Assembly (NCBI RefSeq): GCF_030362795.1
Contig: NZ_JAUCBM010000009.1
Span: 47,526-111,525 of the forward strand
DNA length: 64,000 nt
From: Pseudochrobactrum kiredjianiae
Lineage (GTDB): Bacteria; Pseudomonadota; Alphaproteobacteria; Rhizobiales; Rhizobiaceae
Direction of reading: 5' to 3'
Positions 25,985 to 35,439 of this stretch are shown piece by piece (within the stretch, counting starts at the first letter, position 1; the number at the start of each line of letters is the position of its first letter). The position numbers were made by a program, and so were the translations under genes. The notes below the pieces were generated by a model. The model was given only the letters and a program-made list of their open reading frames with translations, made no database searches and was not told the origin of the DNA.

Positions 25985-27640
25985 TTAGAATCCGATTGCA
26001 GTCCCGTCACCGCGCGGGTCAGCACCGCCTTCGTAGCCGTCGGCATGTTTGCGGATTGCTTGGGCATGACCAAGTGTACCTTCCCAGCCGCTGGCCATTT
26101 TAACCGGATGACCGCGCAGGCGCAGTTCACGGATAACTTCCTCCGGCGTGCGTGACTCCAGCACCAGATCACGCGATACCGTACCCCATGTGCGACCCAT
26201 CAGCCAACGCGGTGCTTCAATTGCTTGCTGCACGTTGAAGTCGAAGTCGAGCATACGGGTGAGCATCGCAGCCTGTGTCTGTGGCTGGCCTTCGCCGCCC
26301 ATCGTGCCATAGGCCATTACTGGCTTGCCATCCTTCATCAGCATGGCCGGTATAATGGTGTGGAAGGTGTGTTTGCCCGGTTCCAGCGTGTTTGGATGGT
26401 TGGCATCCAGCGAGAAGAACGAGCCGCGGTTCTGCATAATAACGCCGGTATTACCGGCAATCACAGCAGCGCCGAAGTCGTGATAAATCGACTGAATGTT
26501 GGAGACCATCATGCCGTCTGCGTCAGCAGTACAGAAATAAACCGTATCGCCATCCGGTGCACGATGTTCGAACTCGCCGTCGAATTTCACACCCGGTTCG
26601 ATGTCGGTAAAGCCGCGCACAGTGTCATCATTGATGAGCTGTTTGCGTTTTGCCGCATAGTCCTTGGACAGGAATGTATCGAGCGGAATCTTGACATGTT
26701 TCGGGTCACTCAGCCACTCGTCACGGTCAGCAAAGGCAACTTTAACAGCTTCTACCATGTGGTGGTAATAGGCCGCTGTGTTGTAGCCCCATGATTTGAC
26801 ATCATATTGCTCTAGCAAATTCAGAATTTGCAGTGCTGCAAAACCCTGTGTTGCCGGTGGCAGCTGATAAACATCATAACCACGATAGGTCGAAGTGATC
26901 GGCTTTGCCCAATTGGCATGATAATTGGCAAAATCTTCGTAGCGCAGCGGCGAACCTTGTGCTTCGAGCGATTTAGCCATTTCCTGTGCAACAGGGCCTT
27001 CATAGAAGCCTTTGCGCGGACCATGTTCCGCCAGATATTCAAACGTCTTTGCCAGTTCCGGCTGAGCCATAAACTCACCGTCGCGCTGTGGCTTGCCGTT
27101 TGGTAGATAAATGCGTGCCATATTGGCATCGGCATTGAGGATGCTTTCATCTGTTACCAGCCAATCCGCAAGGGAGCGGCTCACTGCCATACCCTCGCGG
27201 GCATAATGGATTGCATCGGCAAAGAGATCTGCCCAAGGCAGCTTGCCGTAGCGCTCATGTGCCAGACGCCAGCCGTCCACAACACCTGGAGCGGTAAGCG
27301 CTGCCAATGCACCTCGCATCGGGATCTGGTCAGTGTGACCGTGCTTTTTGTAGAACTCACGGGTTGCAAGCTTGGCAGCAGGACCTGTTGCTTCAATGGC
27401 TTCAATTTCAGTGGCTTTGCCGCCTGCAATCAACAGGAATGCGTCACCGCCAAGACCGGCCATATGCGGGTAAACCACACAGAGCGTAGCATTGATGGCA
27501 ATGGCCGCGTCAACGGCGCTACCGCCGCGACGCAAGATGTTATCGCCGGAAGCGGAAGCCAGATAGTGCGGGGAGCTAACCATACCGCGTTTGGCGAAAA
27601 CCGCTGGTCTGCCGGTTCTTGGTCCATCAGCGTTAATCAT
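25985..27640 (-). CDS. ggt: Gamma-glutamyltransferase family protein
   Basis: This 551-residue Ntn-hydrolase proenzyme is self-cleaved before a nucleophilic threonine, here Thr366 in DGDTVYF, giving large and small subunits. Family motifs are GGSAVDAAIA near residue 39, the MAGLGGDAF segment near 60 and YGTMGGEGQPQTQ near 454. Members cleave gamma-glutamyl bonds of glutathione or related compounds; the substrate here is unknown. Unlike classical periplasmic GGT it has no signal peptide, so it should act in the cytoplasm. It is the last gene of a minus-strand group with the lactate permease and a small membrane protein. Confidence 0.9.
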   Translation of the reverse strand: MINADGPRTGRPAVFAKRGMVSSPHYLASASGDNILRRGGSAVDAAIAINATLCVVYPHMAGLGGDAFLLIAGGKATEIEAIEATGPAAKLATREFYKKHGHTDQIPMRGALAALTAPGVVDGWRLAHERYGKLPWADLFADAIHYAREGMAVSRSLADWLVTDESILNADANMARIYLPNGKPQRDGEFMAQPELAKTFEYLAEHGPRKGFYEGPVAQEMAKSLEAQGSPLRYEDFANYHANWAKPITSTYRGYDVYQLPPATQGFAALQILNLLEQYDVKSWGYNTAAYYHHMVEAVKVAFADRDEWLSDPKHVKIPLDTFLSKDYAAKRKQLINDDTVRGFTDIEPGVKFDGEFEHRAPDGDTVYFCTADADGMMVSNIQSIYHDFGAAVIAGNTGVIMQNRGSFFSLDANHPNTLEPGKHTFHTIIPAMLMKDGKPVMAYGTMGGEGQPQTQAAMLTRMLDFDFNVQQAIEAPRWLMGRTWGTVSRDLVLESRTPEEVIRELRLRGHPVKMASGWEGTLGHAQAIRKHADGYEGGADPRGDGTAIGF

Positions 27641-27687
27641 ATCAAACCCTTTATACTATTTTTAAAAGCAGATGACGGATCAGTCAC

Positions 27688-27885
27688 TCACTTAGACTTG
27701 GGAGGAAACAGCACGCGCTGTAGCGGGGGGATGATGGCGGCAACACTCAGTGCCACCATGCCGATCGTTGACATCAGGCGCCAGTCATTCGTGGTACCGA
27801 GGCTAACCAGCGGCAGAGCTGCCAGAAACAGCACAAATGAAACACTCAGATATGAAAGGCGGTTTTGAAGTATTCTTTTGATCAT
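27688..27885 (-). CDS. Small two-helix membrane protein
   Basis: This 65-residue protein has two predicted membrane helices (YLSVSFVLFLAALPLVSLG near 12-30 and IGMVALSVAAIIPPL near 41-55), separated by the polar NDWRLMS, and a basic C-terminus (PPKSK). I do not recognise a family. It lies 12 bp after the lactate permease stop and 47 bp before ggt, with AGGGCAG eight bases upstream, so it is probably translated as part of the operon. A role as a small partner of the permease is possible but unproven. Confidence 0.65.
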   Translation of the reverse strand: MIKRILQNRLSYLSVSFVLFLAALPLVSLGTTNDWRLMSTIGMVALSVAAIIPPLQRVLFPPKSK

Positions 27886-27897
27886 TTTATTCTGCCC

Positions 27898-29529
27898 TTA
27901 TGCGAAGATCATCGACATGATGACAGTTGCGATGCCGGTCAGTACAAAGGCTGCAATTGTCCATGGAATGGTCTTGCGCAGGATTGCACCTTCCTGACCG
28001 TTGATACCGGTTGTACTTGCACCCATAACCACGTTTGCTGGCGCAATAGCATTGCCGATAGCACCACCGGCACTCTGGGCTGCCAGAATGGTTGTCGGCG
28101 GCAGACCTTTGGCTTCAGCCAGATTGACCTGCAATTCAGAGAATAGAACCTGTGAAGAGGTGGAGCTGGAGGTGATAAAGGCACCCAGAATGCCGATACC
28201 ATTGGCAAGGAAAGCAAAGACATAAGCCGGAGCAATCGCTGCAATACCAAGGGCGAGCATAGTGTTCTGGCCGGACAGTTTCATGATCGAAGCCATAACG
28301 AGGAAGGCGATGATCGGAACAGAAGCCGGAATAGCGCTGGCAAAAAGCCCTTTAACAACGCCCGGCATTTCTTTGCCGGTGGCCTTTGCCCATTGATTGA
28401 AATAATCAAACTTGCGGAAGCAGAACCAGGTTACCAGTGCTGTCACAGTAATCGTGGCACCCGGATGGGCAAACATATGCAGCGGTGAATAGCTGTCAGA
28501 TGCAGCCGTTTCAACGCCCATGCCTGTGGTAATCGCAGGGAAAGGCAGACCGAAGCTCGGGATATAAAGCCATGCATGCAAACGATCGATCAGCGATGTA
28601 GCGAGCGCCAAAATTGTCAGCAGGGCATAAGGCGAGAAGGCAGCGACGATATCCATCGGCGGTTCGGCACTGCTTTCTTCCAGATGCGCTTCTTCAAGCA
28701 TGGCAGGGCGGTCAATAATGGTTGTGTCAGCCTCTTTGTAGCGTGACCATTGGGACAATGGATAAAGCGCCACCATAGCCAGAGCAGCCGGCAGGAAGGC
28801 CGCAAGGATCGGGTCAATAAAGACTACCAGAAACTGGCCGATACTGTGGATGGCCGCGATGACAAGAACAAGTGGCCAGCCGGCACGAACTGCCGCGCCA
28901 CGACCATACATCCACACCACCATGAAGCCGCCGAGAACCGACTGAATGGCGATCAGAATTGCGGCTTGCAACCCCATGGAAAGGCTTGCGCCCGCATCCA
29001 TTTCGACGACCTGCAACGTTGCAAGCCAGCCTACACCCAAGGTGCCGTAAAACTTTGCCCAGATATGCGCGATGATCGGAATGGCAACTGCATAAACCGG
29101 ACGCATACCAAAGGCGACGAGCAGGGGCGCAACAACGGCGATAGGTGTGCCGAAACCATCAATCCCTTGCAAGAAGGAGGTGAAAACCCAACCAAGCGCC
29201 ACAATGATAAACAACTCATTGCGGGACATACGGGAAATACCGCGCCTTAAGGCATCATAGCCGCCGGATTGGTTCATGATCTGATAGAGCAACAACGCAG
29301 GCCATATCACATAAAGGATTGGCATTGCGTCCCAGATGCCGCGGGCAGAAGCTACGGCAAGTGCACGCGTTGATGCTTCAAAGGCAAAGACTGCAATACC
29401 TGCGGCAATAAAAATACCGGTTGTACCAGCCTGCTGAGCAGTCCAGTTCATTCCTACCATAAGTATTATGAGGGCGATGATAGGAATTGCTGCAAGTATC
29501 CAGTGCAGCAAATCAAGATCTAGCGACAT
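27898..29529 (-). CDS. lctP: L-lactate permease family transporter
   Basis: This is a 543-residue inner-membrane transporter with about 12 helices. Family motifs are IDGFGTPIAVVAPLL near residue 140, AHIWAKFYGTLGVGW, and the C-terminal ITSSSTSSQVLFSELQ and AQSAGGAIGNAIAPANVVMG. It is expected to import L-lactate, glycolate or similar 2-hydroxy acids with protons. No lactate dehydrogenase gene is adjacent, so the substrate is uncertain. The frame is open from an ATG at 29577, but the ATG at 29529 has CAGGA upstream and fits the usual N-terminus. An FNR-type box lies upstream. Confidence 0.9.
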   Translation of the reverse strand: MSLDLDLLHWILAAIPIIALIILMVGMNWTAQQAGTTGIFIAAGIAVFAFEASTRALAVASARGIWDAMPILYVIWPALLLYQIMNQSGGYDALRRGISRMSRNELFIIVALGWVFTSFLQGIDGFGTPIAVVAPLLVAFGMRPVYAVAIPIIAHIWAKFYGTLGVGWLATLQVVEMDAGASLSMGLQAAILIAIQSVLGGFMVVWMYGRGAAVRAGWPLVLVIAAIHSIGQFLVVFIDPILAAFLPAALAMVALYPLSQWSRYKEADTTIIDRPAMLEEAHLEESSAEPPMDIVAAFSPYALLTILALATSLIDRLHAWLYIPSFGLPFPAITTGMGVETAASDSYSPLHMFAHPGATITVTALVTWFCFRKFDYFNQWAKATGKEMPGVVKGLFASAIPASVPIIAFLVMASIMKLSGQNTMLALGIAAIAPAYVFAFLANGIGILGAFITSSSTSSQVLFSELQVNLAEAKGLPPTTILAAQSAGGAIGNAIAPANVVMGASTTGINGQEGAILRKTIPWTIAAFVLTGIATVIMSMIFA

Positions 29530-29652
29530 TTTTATTCCTGTATTTTGAGGAAAAGCAATTTGAAATTGATTTTCCATATATTTTATTGCCTGTCATTATA
29601 AATTAGAGGCTTGTCAAATTAGAATTTAAATACTGGCTGATTATAAAAATAT

Positions 29653-29674
29653 AACATTGATTGTAATCAATGTT
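29653..29674. promoter_or_regulatory. FNR/FnrN-type box upstream of lactate permease
   Basis: A perfect 10-bp dyad with a two-base centre contains TTGAT-TGTA-ATCAA at 29657-29670, an exact match to the FNR consensus TTGAT-N4-ATCAA. It lies 76 or 124 bp before the two possible permease starts on the minus strand. The remaining gap from 29578 to 29933 is AT-rich and holds no gene. Confidence 0.6.
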
Positions 29675-29875
29675 GCGTCGCGTTTTAGATTTATTCTAAT
29701 GAACTATTTGTGATCTAATTATAATTAAATGTTTTATATTTCGTGCTTTTCTTATTCGGACAGTTCTGCAGTTGAGGATAATACGCAGCACGTGACTGTC
29801 ACAAAGGTGGCGTTATTAAGGGGGGCACTACGCTGACTAAGGGTGTTTAAATTTGTATATTCTTATGCGAAGCTT

Positions 29876-29918
29876 GCGGCTTCTCATCATGTCCTGCTAC
29901 CGCACATGATGAGAAGCC
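29876..29918 (-). terminator. Terminator after TonB receptor gene
   Basis: A perfect 16-bp stem (CGGCTTCTCATCATGT / ACATGATGAGAAGCCG, arms at 29876-29891 and 29903-29918) lies 16 bp after the receptor stop codon. It lacks a strong T-run. Confidence 0.7.
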
Positions 29919-29933
29919 GGATTACGCTCGAAC

Positions 29934-32900
29934 TCAGAACCGGTAGTTCAGACCAATTTTGAACGTATGGATATCCAGTGAGTTGGAGGCTTTGCGCCCG
30001 TTTTTAACGCTGGATGATCCCTCATGTTTCACAGTTTTATAGATCGTTTTTTCATAAGGTTCGCAGAGCGAAGGATCCATATCGCACAGCCAAGACATTG
30101 ACGGATCTTTCGATGGGTCAACAATTTCAATGCCGGCTATTTCCTGTGTTTCCCGATCACGGGTGATACCCGCAGATGCACTGTTAAAGGTGAAACTGGT
30201 CTTTCCGAAGCGCGTATAGGAATAATCCGCCATCACTGACCAGCGGTCATTTAGGGCATATTCAACCCCGCCACCGGCTGCCCAGCCAAGACGCGTTGCC
30301 TTGTCTTTGTCGGTCTGCACGATTTCGGTGATTTTCTCATTCGGGTCTTCAACCGCGCGGTATTGTTCACGTGATTGACTTTCACGGGCAATGGCCAACC
30401 CGCCCGTGCCATAGACCATCAGCTTATTATCAACAGCATAACCGAGCTTACCGCGCAGTGCCGCTGTCCAGTCGATATCATACATGGTCTGCGCCTGAAC
30501 ATTGCTGGTACCGGCAAAATCGCCTTCAGTCGTGCGGGCTTTATGCGCAGCATTCAGATAGGTTTTGCTCCAGTCCGCACCAATCCCCAGCACAATACGG
30601 TTCGGCAACTGCCAGTTATAGCCGGCCTGCACGCCGAACAGACCGCTATCCATGCCGAAATCAGCAGATTCTGTTGCCGCAACGGCATGGGAACTGCCAT
30701 CTAGCGCCGTTGTTGTGCCCCATGTTTTGCCGAAAATACCGCCGGCATGTGCACCGGCATAAAGGCCGGTCCAGTCTGTAATGCTGCTATCATTATTTGG
30801 GCGGCGCGTGAGGAGTGATGGTAAGGCTGGCAATTGCTGTTCACCGCCGATGTCTGTAGTCAGGCTGACATAGAAGGTACGGCCAGGTCCCGGCTGTGTA
30901 ACCAGTGCGAGCGGGTCAATATAGAACTTATCAAACAGGTTTTCGACACGGAATGCCGCGGTCATAGTGTCGGTAATTTTATATTCGGCAAAAATATCAA
31001 CCAGCGTGAATGGCTTCCACAAGACCGGTGTGATGAACTCAGATGCACCCTGCGCAGTCACATCGCCATGGCCGATAGCACGCGGGCCGGTATAGGATAC
31101 ACGGCCGCCGACCATTAAGCGTTCTTCCAGCAATTTTTGCGACAGGGTCAGATCGACAGAATATTTCGGCTGTACATGGTTGGTGGCGTAGTCACCATAG
31201 AGGCTCTTGCCATCACAACTGTCAGACGTGCGGCAATATTCAACATTCAGATAGTAATTTGCCGCCAGATCAGCCGTAAATCCGTCCAGCTCATAACGGC
31301 CGGAAAACTCCAGACCAGAGAATTTTGCGCGGGCAATATTGGCAATGTTCAGGCCGAGATCGCTCGGGTTTTTCGGGTTGAGTACCAGATTACGGGAAAT
31401 GTAGTTTTTCACATCCCAGTTGAAATAGCCAAGCTTCAGCATGCTCACATCTTCATCGGCAAGCAGGCTGTTATGAATGATATTAGTGCCCAGCTCCCAA
31501 TTGCTGGATCGCTCCGGTTTAACCTCATAATTTGCCGATACGCTGTTGAAGGCTGAGACAGATTCAATAATGCTCGGCGCGCGCAGCGTATTGGAATAAT
31601 TGATGTAGAATTGTGTCTGTTCCCAAGGCTCAATCGTAACACCCACTGACGGGCTGAATCCACCATCGTTGGTCTTGGAGCCTGCACCGCTGCTCCGCTC
31701 AAGCTGGTTGCGCTCATAAGGATCGAAGCGGTCTTTCGACCAGAAATGCGAATAGCGTAAACCACCATTTACAGTCAGCCAGTCGACAGGCTTATAGGCG
31801 ACTTTGGTATAACCGGCGACTTCATGACGGATCGCATCGCGGGGCGTCATCCATCCTTCAAGCGCCGCACTATGTTTGCTGCCGCGCGTATCTTCAACAC
31901 GAAAAGCCATGCCATAGGTGAGATCGAGATCGCCCACATCGAATGAGAAGGCGGATTTATTCTGAATATCACCGCCCCACATATCGCTGTCAGAACCCAC
32001 ACGATAATCAGCAGGCAAGCCGACTTTCCCGGGCTGAACACCACGACCGCCGCGTACTGGATTGCGCAATTGCAAATGTGTCCAATATAGATTGGCGCGC
32101 AGATCAATCAGATCATTATCTTCAGGGTTCCACTTATAGCGTGCTGTCACGGTATCAAGGCTGGTGCCCGCCGTTTGCTCCTGCTGTATGGACTGATCCT
32201 TAATACCGCTCAACCGCGAGGCGAGCCGGTCACCCGCTTCACTGCGGAAGCCCATGTAGCCGAGCTGAACCTCATGGTCATCGGCAAAACGGGCAGTGAG
32301 TTTGGCCAGCCACGACTCTGTTTCCAACTGGGTGTTGAGAACCTCTTCACCGCCACGGTAATTGGTCAGTCCCTGATTGGCATAATAATCAGTCCAGTAA
32401 TTGCCTTTGGGTATGCAATTAATAATAACCGCAGAACTGCAATAAGGCTGTCTGCCGAGATTAACCGGATTGGCTGATGTATCACCATGCGTTCCGGCGT
32501 GATAATTGCCCTGCTTGCGCCGCGCATAGCCTGCCAGCAGGTCGATCGCATCGCCTTTATAGGCCGCAATCACGCTGCCGGAACCGGTTGTCGGCGACAG
32601 GAAAGAAGGTCTGTCCAAGCCGTCTTTTGAGGCGACGGGCGTTTTCATTGAATCCCATGGCGCGTAAGGCCACTGATACCCGCTCAGAGAACCGGCATTC
32701 GGCTTCGACGTATTGCCGCCCATGCCGCCTTTAATGCGGATGCCCCAGTGATTGTCGTCTTTGACAATGTCATCCACACCAAGTGTGCGCATGCTGACAG
32801 AACCGGCATTGCCCCATGAAGCCGTATCAGCGCCTTTGTTGATTTCGACACCGCCGATAAAATCGGGATCAACAAAGGTACGGTTGGAAACGCCTTGGTA

Positions 32901-33584
32901 GCCCTGATAGACAGTAACAGAATTTTCTGCGCCGTCGATTGTGGTGGCAACGCGCCCCATGCCCTGCATACCGCGAATATTCACATCAATCGCACCGGCA
33001 CCATTGCGTGCCTCACCGGATTTTACACCGGGTGTACCACGGAACATATCGGCAGGACTGGAGCCGCGAAAACGCTCAATCGTTTCGCCTGAAATATATG
33101 TGGTTGGTGCCGCGGTTGCATAAGGGGCTTCCGCAGCGCCAGCCACACCACTGCCTGAAATCGTAATCTGATCCAGCTGGATCGCACCATTGATAGCGCC
33201 CCCGCTATTGCCGGTAACCGGCTTTTCAGTAATCAGTACGGATTTAGAACCAGTAAAACTATAGGACAGACCGGAGCCTTGCAGAATACGCGCCAGCGCC
33301 TGTTCCTGACTGGCCGCGCCGGAAAGTCCGGCTGAAGATTTGCCGCGCGCTACAGAAGGCTCATAGGAAAGCTGCATGCCTGACTGGCTGCCGAATGCGG
33401 CAAGTGCGCGATTGAGCGGGCCGGACGGAATATTATAACTGGTCTGTTGCTGCGCCTGTACAACAGACATTACCGCTGTCAGGGCGATGCCGGTCATTAT
33501 TGCCGTTGTTGCCAGCAAAGCGGCCATCATAGCCTTGCTGCGGTTATTACGCGTTGCTGCTGCTGTTCTTGTGGCGCCTGTCAT
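29934..33584 (-). CDS. TonB-dependent receptor with signalling domain fused to Omp25-like barrel
   Basis: The 1216-residue outer-membrane protein has, in order, a signal peptide (cleavage likely after VVQA, residue 44), an STN signalling domain (about 48-120) that contacts FecR, a TonB box (DQITIS near 138), a plug (about 155-270) and a 22-strand TonB receptor barrel ending near 912 (TFYVSLTTDIG). After a linker of about 25 residues, a second domain of 280 residues (937-1216) begins DWTGLYAGAHAGG and ends FKIGLNYRF. It resembles the Omp25/Omp31 eight-strand porin-like proteins of Brucella. The ligand is probably a siderophore or heme. The fusion is unusual. The gene belongs to a FecI-FecR-receptor set on the minus strand. 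Confidence 0.88.
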   Translation of the reverse strand: MTGATRTAAATRNNRSKAMMAALLATTAIMTGIALTAVMSVVQAQQQTSYNIPSGPLNRALAAFGSQSGMQLSYEPSVARGKSSAGLSGAASQEQALARILQGSGLSYSFTGSKSVLITEKPVTGNSGGAINGAIQLDQITISGSGVAGAAEAPYATAAPTTYISGETIERFRGSSPADMFRGTPGVKSGEARNGAGAIDVNIRGMQGMGRVATTIDGAENSVTVYQGYQGVSNRTFVDPDFIGGVEINKGADTASWGNAGSVSMRTLGVDDIVKDDNHWGIRIKGGMGGNTSKPNAGSLSGYQWPYAPWDSMKTPVASKDGLDRPSFLSPTTGSGSVIAAYKGDAIDLLAGYARRKQGNYHAGTHGDTSANPVNLGRQPYCSSAVIINCIPKGNYWTDYYANQGLTNYRGGEEVLNTQLETESWLAKLTARFADDHEVQLGYMGFRSEAGDRLASRLSGIKDQSIQQEQTAGTSLDTVTARYKWNPEDNDLIDLRANLYWTHLQLRNPVRGGRGVQPGKVGLPADYRVGSDSDMWGGDIQNKSAFSFDVGDLDLTYGMAFRVEDTRGSKHSAALEGWMTPRDAIRHEVAGYTKVAYKPVDWLTVNGGLRYSHFWSKDRFDPYERNQLERSSGAGSKTNDGGFSPSVGVTIEPWEQTQFYINYSNTLRAPSIIESVSAFNSVSANYEVKPERSSNWELGTNIIHNSLLADEDVSMLKLGYFNWDVKNYISRNLVLNPKNPSDLGLNIANIARAKFSGLEFSGRYELDGFTADLAANYYLNVEYCRTSDSCDGKSLYGDYATNHVQPKYSVDLTLSQKLLEERLMVGGRVSYTGPRAIGHGDVTAQGASEFITPVLWKPFTLVDIFAEYKITDTMTAAFRVENLFDKFYIDPLALVTQPGPGRTFYVSLTTDIGGEQQLPALPSLLTRRPNNDSSITDWTGLYAGAHAGGIFGKTWGTTTALDGSSHAVAATESADFGMDSGLFGVQAGYNWQLPNRIVLGIGADWSKTYLNAAHKARTTEGDFAGTSNVQAQTMYDIDWTAALRGKLGYAVDNKLMVYGTGGLAIARESQSREQYRAVEDPNEKITEIVQTDKDKATRLGWAAGGGVEYALNDRWSVMADYSYTRFGKTSFTFNSASAGITRDRETQEIAGIEIVDPSKDPSMSWLCDMDPSLCEPYEKTIYKTVKHEGSSSVKNGRKASNSLDIHTFKIGLNYRF

Positions 33585-33696
33585 GCCAGCTCACTCCGTC
33601 AATCGATCATACAGGCGCCAGTTTTCATTCGCTGAAACACCCTCATACTCTTCTTTACGAGTGAGCTTTAAAAATATTCAGTTTTTACTCATATTT

Positions 33697-34653
33697 TTAT
33701 ACGGAAGAAATAATTGTTGCAAAAGAGGCGATTTTTCGGGCTTTAGCACCAAAAGGGCGAATGACGGCCTCAATGGCCGCATCAGGATCACTCAGGTCAA
33801 AAACACCGCTGACCGTGCGCGCTCCGAGCGAAGTATCCGCAATAATGATGCGTCCGCTTTTCCAACGGGAAATCTTTGCACACAAAGCCGCAACTGTTTC
33901 ATTCTCGGCAAATAACAGATTGGAGCGCCAGGCTGCGATTTCTGATGCTTCCTGCACACCTCTGGCTATTTGATTGGTCGTGCTGTCGAAGGTTAGCCAT
34001 TTTCCGGCCTCGAGCTTTTCACCGGCCAATGTGCGGGTTTTCGCTTCAACAGTGCCATGAGCAACCGTGACGGATGAGAAGCCTTTTTCTGATGACAGAT
34101 CAAAAGCGGTTCCGAGAGCAGTGACCTGCATCACGCCGTCGGATACGATAAACGGCCTGTTAGGATCCGGCTGCACCTGAAAATAGGCCATGCCGGATAA
34201 CAGATTGATGCGACGATTTTGCTCCGAGAAGGCCAAAGCCAGTGCGCTGTCGGGGCCCAGCGTGGCAAGGCTGCCGTCCGGCAGAACAACATCTCTGATT
34301 TCTGCGGTGGTGGTGATATGATCAGCTTGTGCGAGCAGCCATAAATGCGGCAGTGTCAAAGCACCGGTTGTCACGGCGCCTAAGCCAAGTGCACTGCCTG
34401 CAATAAAGTTGCGGCGTGTTATTTTGCCATTTTTAGGTTTCCGGCGGTTTTCAGCAAAGGCTGCACCGCTAAAACCGTGGACAGCGGCAACACGTGCCCA
34501 GGCGGCAGCATGCGCAGGGCTGCGTGCGACCCACGATTTCACCGTATCAGCAGAAACCGGATTAACGGGATCATTTTGCAAGCGGATAGCCAGATCTGCT
34601 GCCTCACGAAACAGACGCTGTGCTTCCTGTGCCTCATCTGCAGAATTATCCAT
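33697..34653 (-). CDS. FecR-type anti-sigma regulator
   Basis: This 318-residue protein spans the inner membrane and passes the signal from the occupied receptor to the sigma factor. The cytoplasmic N-terminus has the family W-x-x-xSP pattern (SWVARSPAHAAAWARV near 40-55). A twin-arginine sequence (TRRNF, Arg80-Arg81) precedes the single helix near 83-105, as in Tat-dependent FecR proteins. The periplasmic FecR domain includes DVVLPDGSLATLGPDSAL and VTALGTAFDL. It lies between the sigma gene and the receptor, 112 bp before the latter. Confidence 0.9.
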   Translation of the reverse strand: MDNSADEAQEAQRLFREAADLAIRLQNDPVNPVSADTVKSWVARSPAHAAAWARVAAVHGFSGAAFAENRRKPKNGKITRRNFIAGSALGLGAVTTGALTLPHLWLLAQADHITTTAEIRDVVLPDGSLATLGPDSALALAFSEQNRRINLLSGMAYFQVQPDPNRPFIVSDGVMQVTALGTAFDLSSEKGFSSVTVAHGTVEAKTRTLAGEKLEAGKWLTFDSTTNQIARGVQEASEIAAWRSNLLFAENETVAALCAKISRWKSGRIIIADTSLGARTVSGVFDLSDPDAAIEAVIRPFGAKARKIASFATIISSV

Positions 34654-34780
34654 CCGTCATGCCTGTCAAAGAAGAGTGTTCCTTATAGAGTATTACGAAC
34701 GAACATGCCCGTTTTTCAGTTTTGCAGAGTATTTGATGCAGAAAGGTTGGTTCAAAGGCGGGGGATGCAGGTGTCCATGC

Positions 34781-35281
34781 TTAAAGACCACTCAACCGGC
34801 TGTCGATATATTCATAGGCTTCTCTGATGAGTGACCATGTTCTGCCGGTTGAAAGATTAAGCTCGGCGGCAATGGCCGCAATTGTCATTTCATCCATACG
34901 ATGCATTTCAAAGGCTATGCGCGTCCGCTCCGGTAATTCATGCAGCGCCTTGTGGGTCAGTAGCAGTTTTTGGCGGTCATAAACTTGTTTTTCTGGCGAT
35001 GGTGAAGGATCCGCAATGGCTGAAAAATCTTCCGGCGACAGATCGACCTTGCGTATTAAGCCTTCGCGTCTCTGATAATCGATGCCGAGATTACGTGCTG
35101 TTCTGAACAGATAACCCACAGGATTGAAGGTCGTTTTAGTCGTCTCAGGCGGAGAGATCAGAACACGGAGAAAGGTATCTTGCGTGAGATCAGCAGCAGT
35201 TTCTTCAGGCAATCCTCGACGCCGCAACGCTTGCCTGATATCCCGTGCGTGTTTTTTAAATAGATGATGGAGATCCCACAT
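34781..35281 (-). CDS. FecI-type ECF sigma factor
   Basis: This 166-residue protein has sigma region 2 (ADLTQDTFLRVL and NPVGYLFRTARNLGIDYQRR) and region 4 (ELPERTRIAFEMHRMDEMT, then IAAELNLSTGRTWSLI). It is expected to direct RNA polymerase to the receptor promoter when released by the FecR-type protein. The 127-bp gap to fecR holds no gene. An iron-responsive-operator-like palindrome lies about 85 bp upstream. Confidence 0.92.
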   Translation of the reverse strand: MWDLHHLFKKHARDIRQALRRRGLPEETAADLTQDTFLRVLISPPETTKTTFNPVGYLFRTARNLGIDYQRREGLIRKVDLSPEDFSAIADPSPSPEKQVYDRQKLLLTHKALHELPERTRIAFEMHRMDEMTIAAIAAELNLSTGRTWSLIREAYEYIDSRLSGL

Positions 35282-35364
35282 CTGCCTTTAACCACTATCC
35301 TGAAATGTATTCGCCTGAAAATTTCACGAACATAGCGTTCATGAGATAGCATAATACGATAAAT

Positions 35365-35383
35365 CTTGATTATAATAATCAAG
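35365..35383 (-). promoter_or_regulatory. Iron-responsive operator-like palindrome upstream of fecI
   Basis: CTTGATTA-TAA-TAATCAAG is a perfect 8-bp dyad. It contains TGA-N9-TCA at 35367-35381, the layout predicted for RirA iron-responsive operators in Rhizobiales. It lies 84 bp before the sigma-factor start. Confidence 0.45.
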
Positions 35384-35439
35384 TTTATTTAACAAGGGAT
35401 AAATAGTGCAGATAGCTACGTTTGTCCGATCATGCGTAT

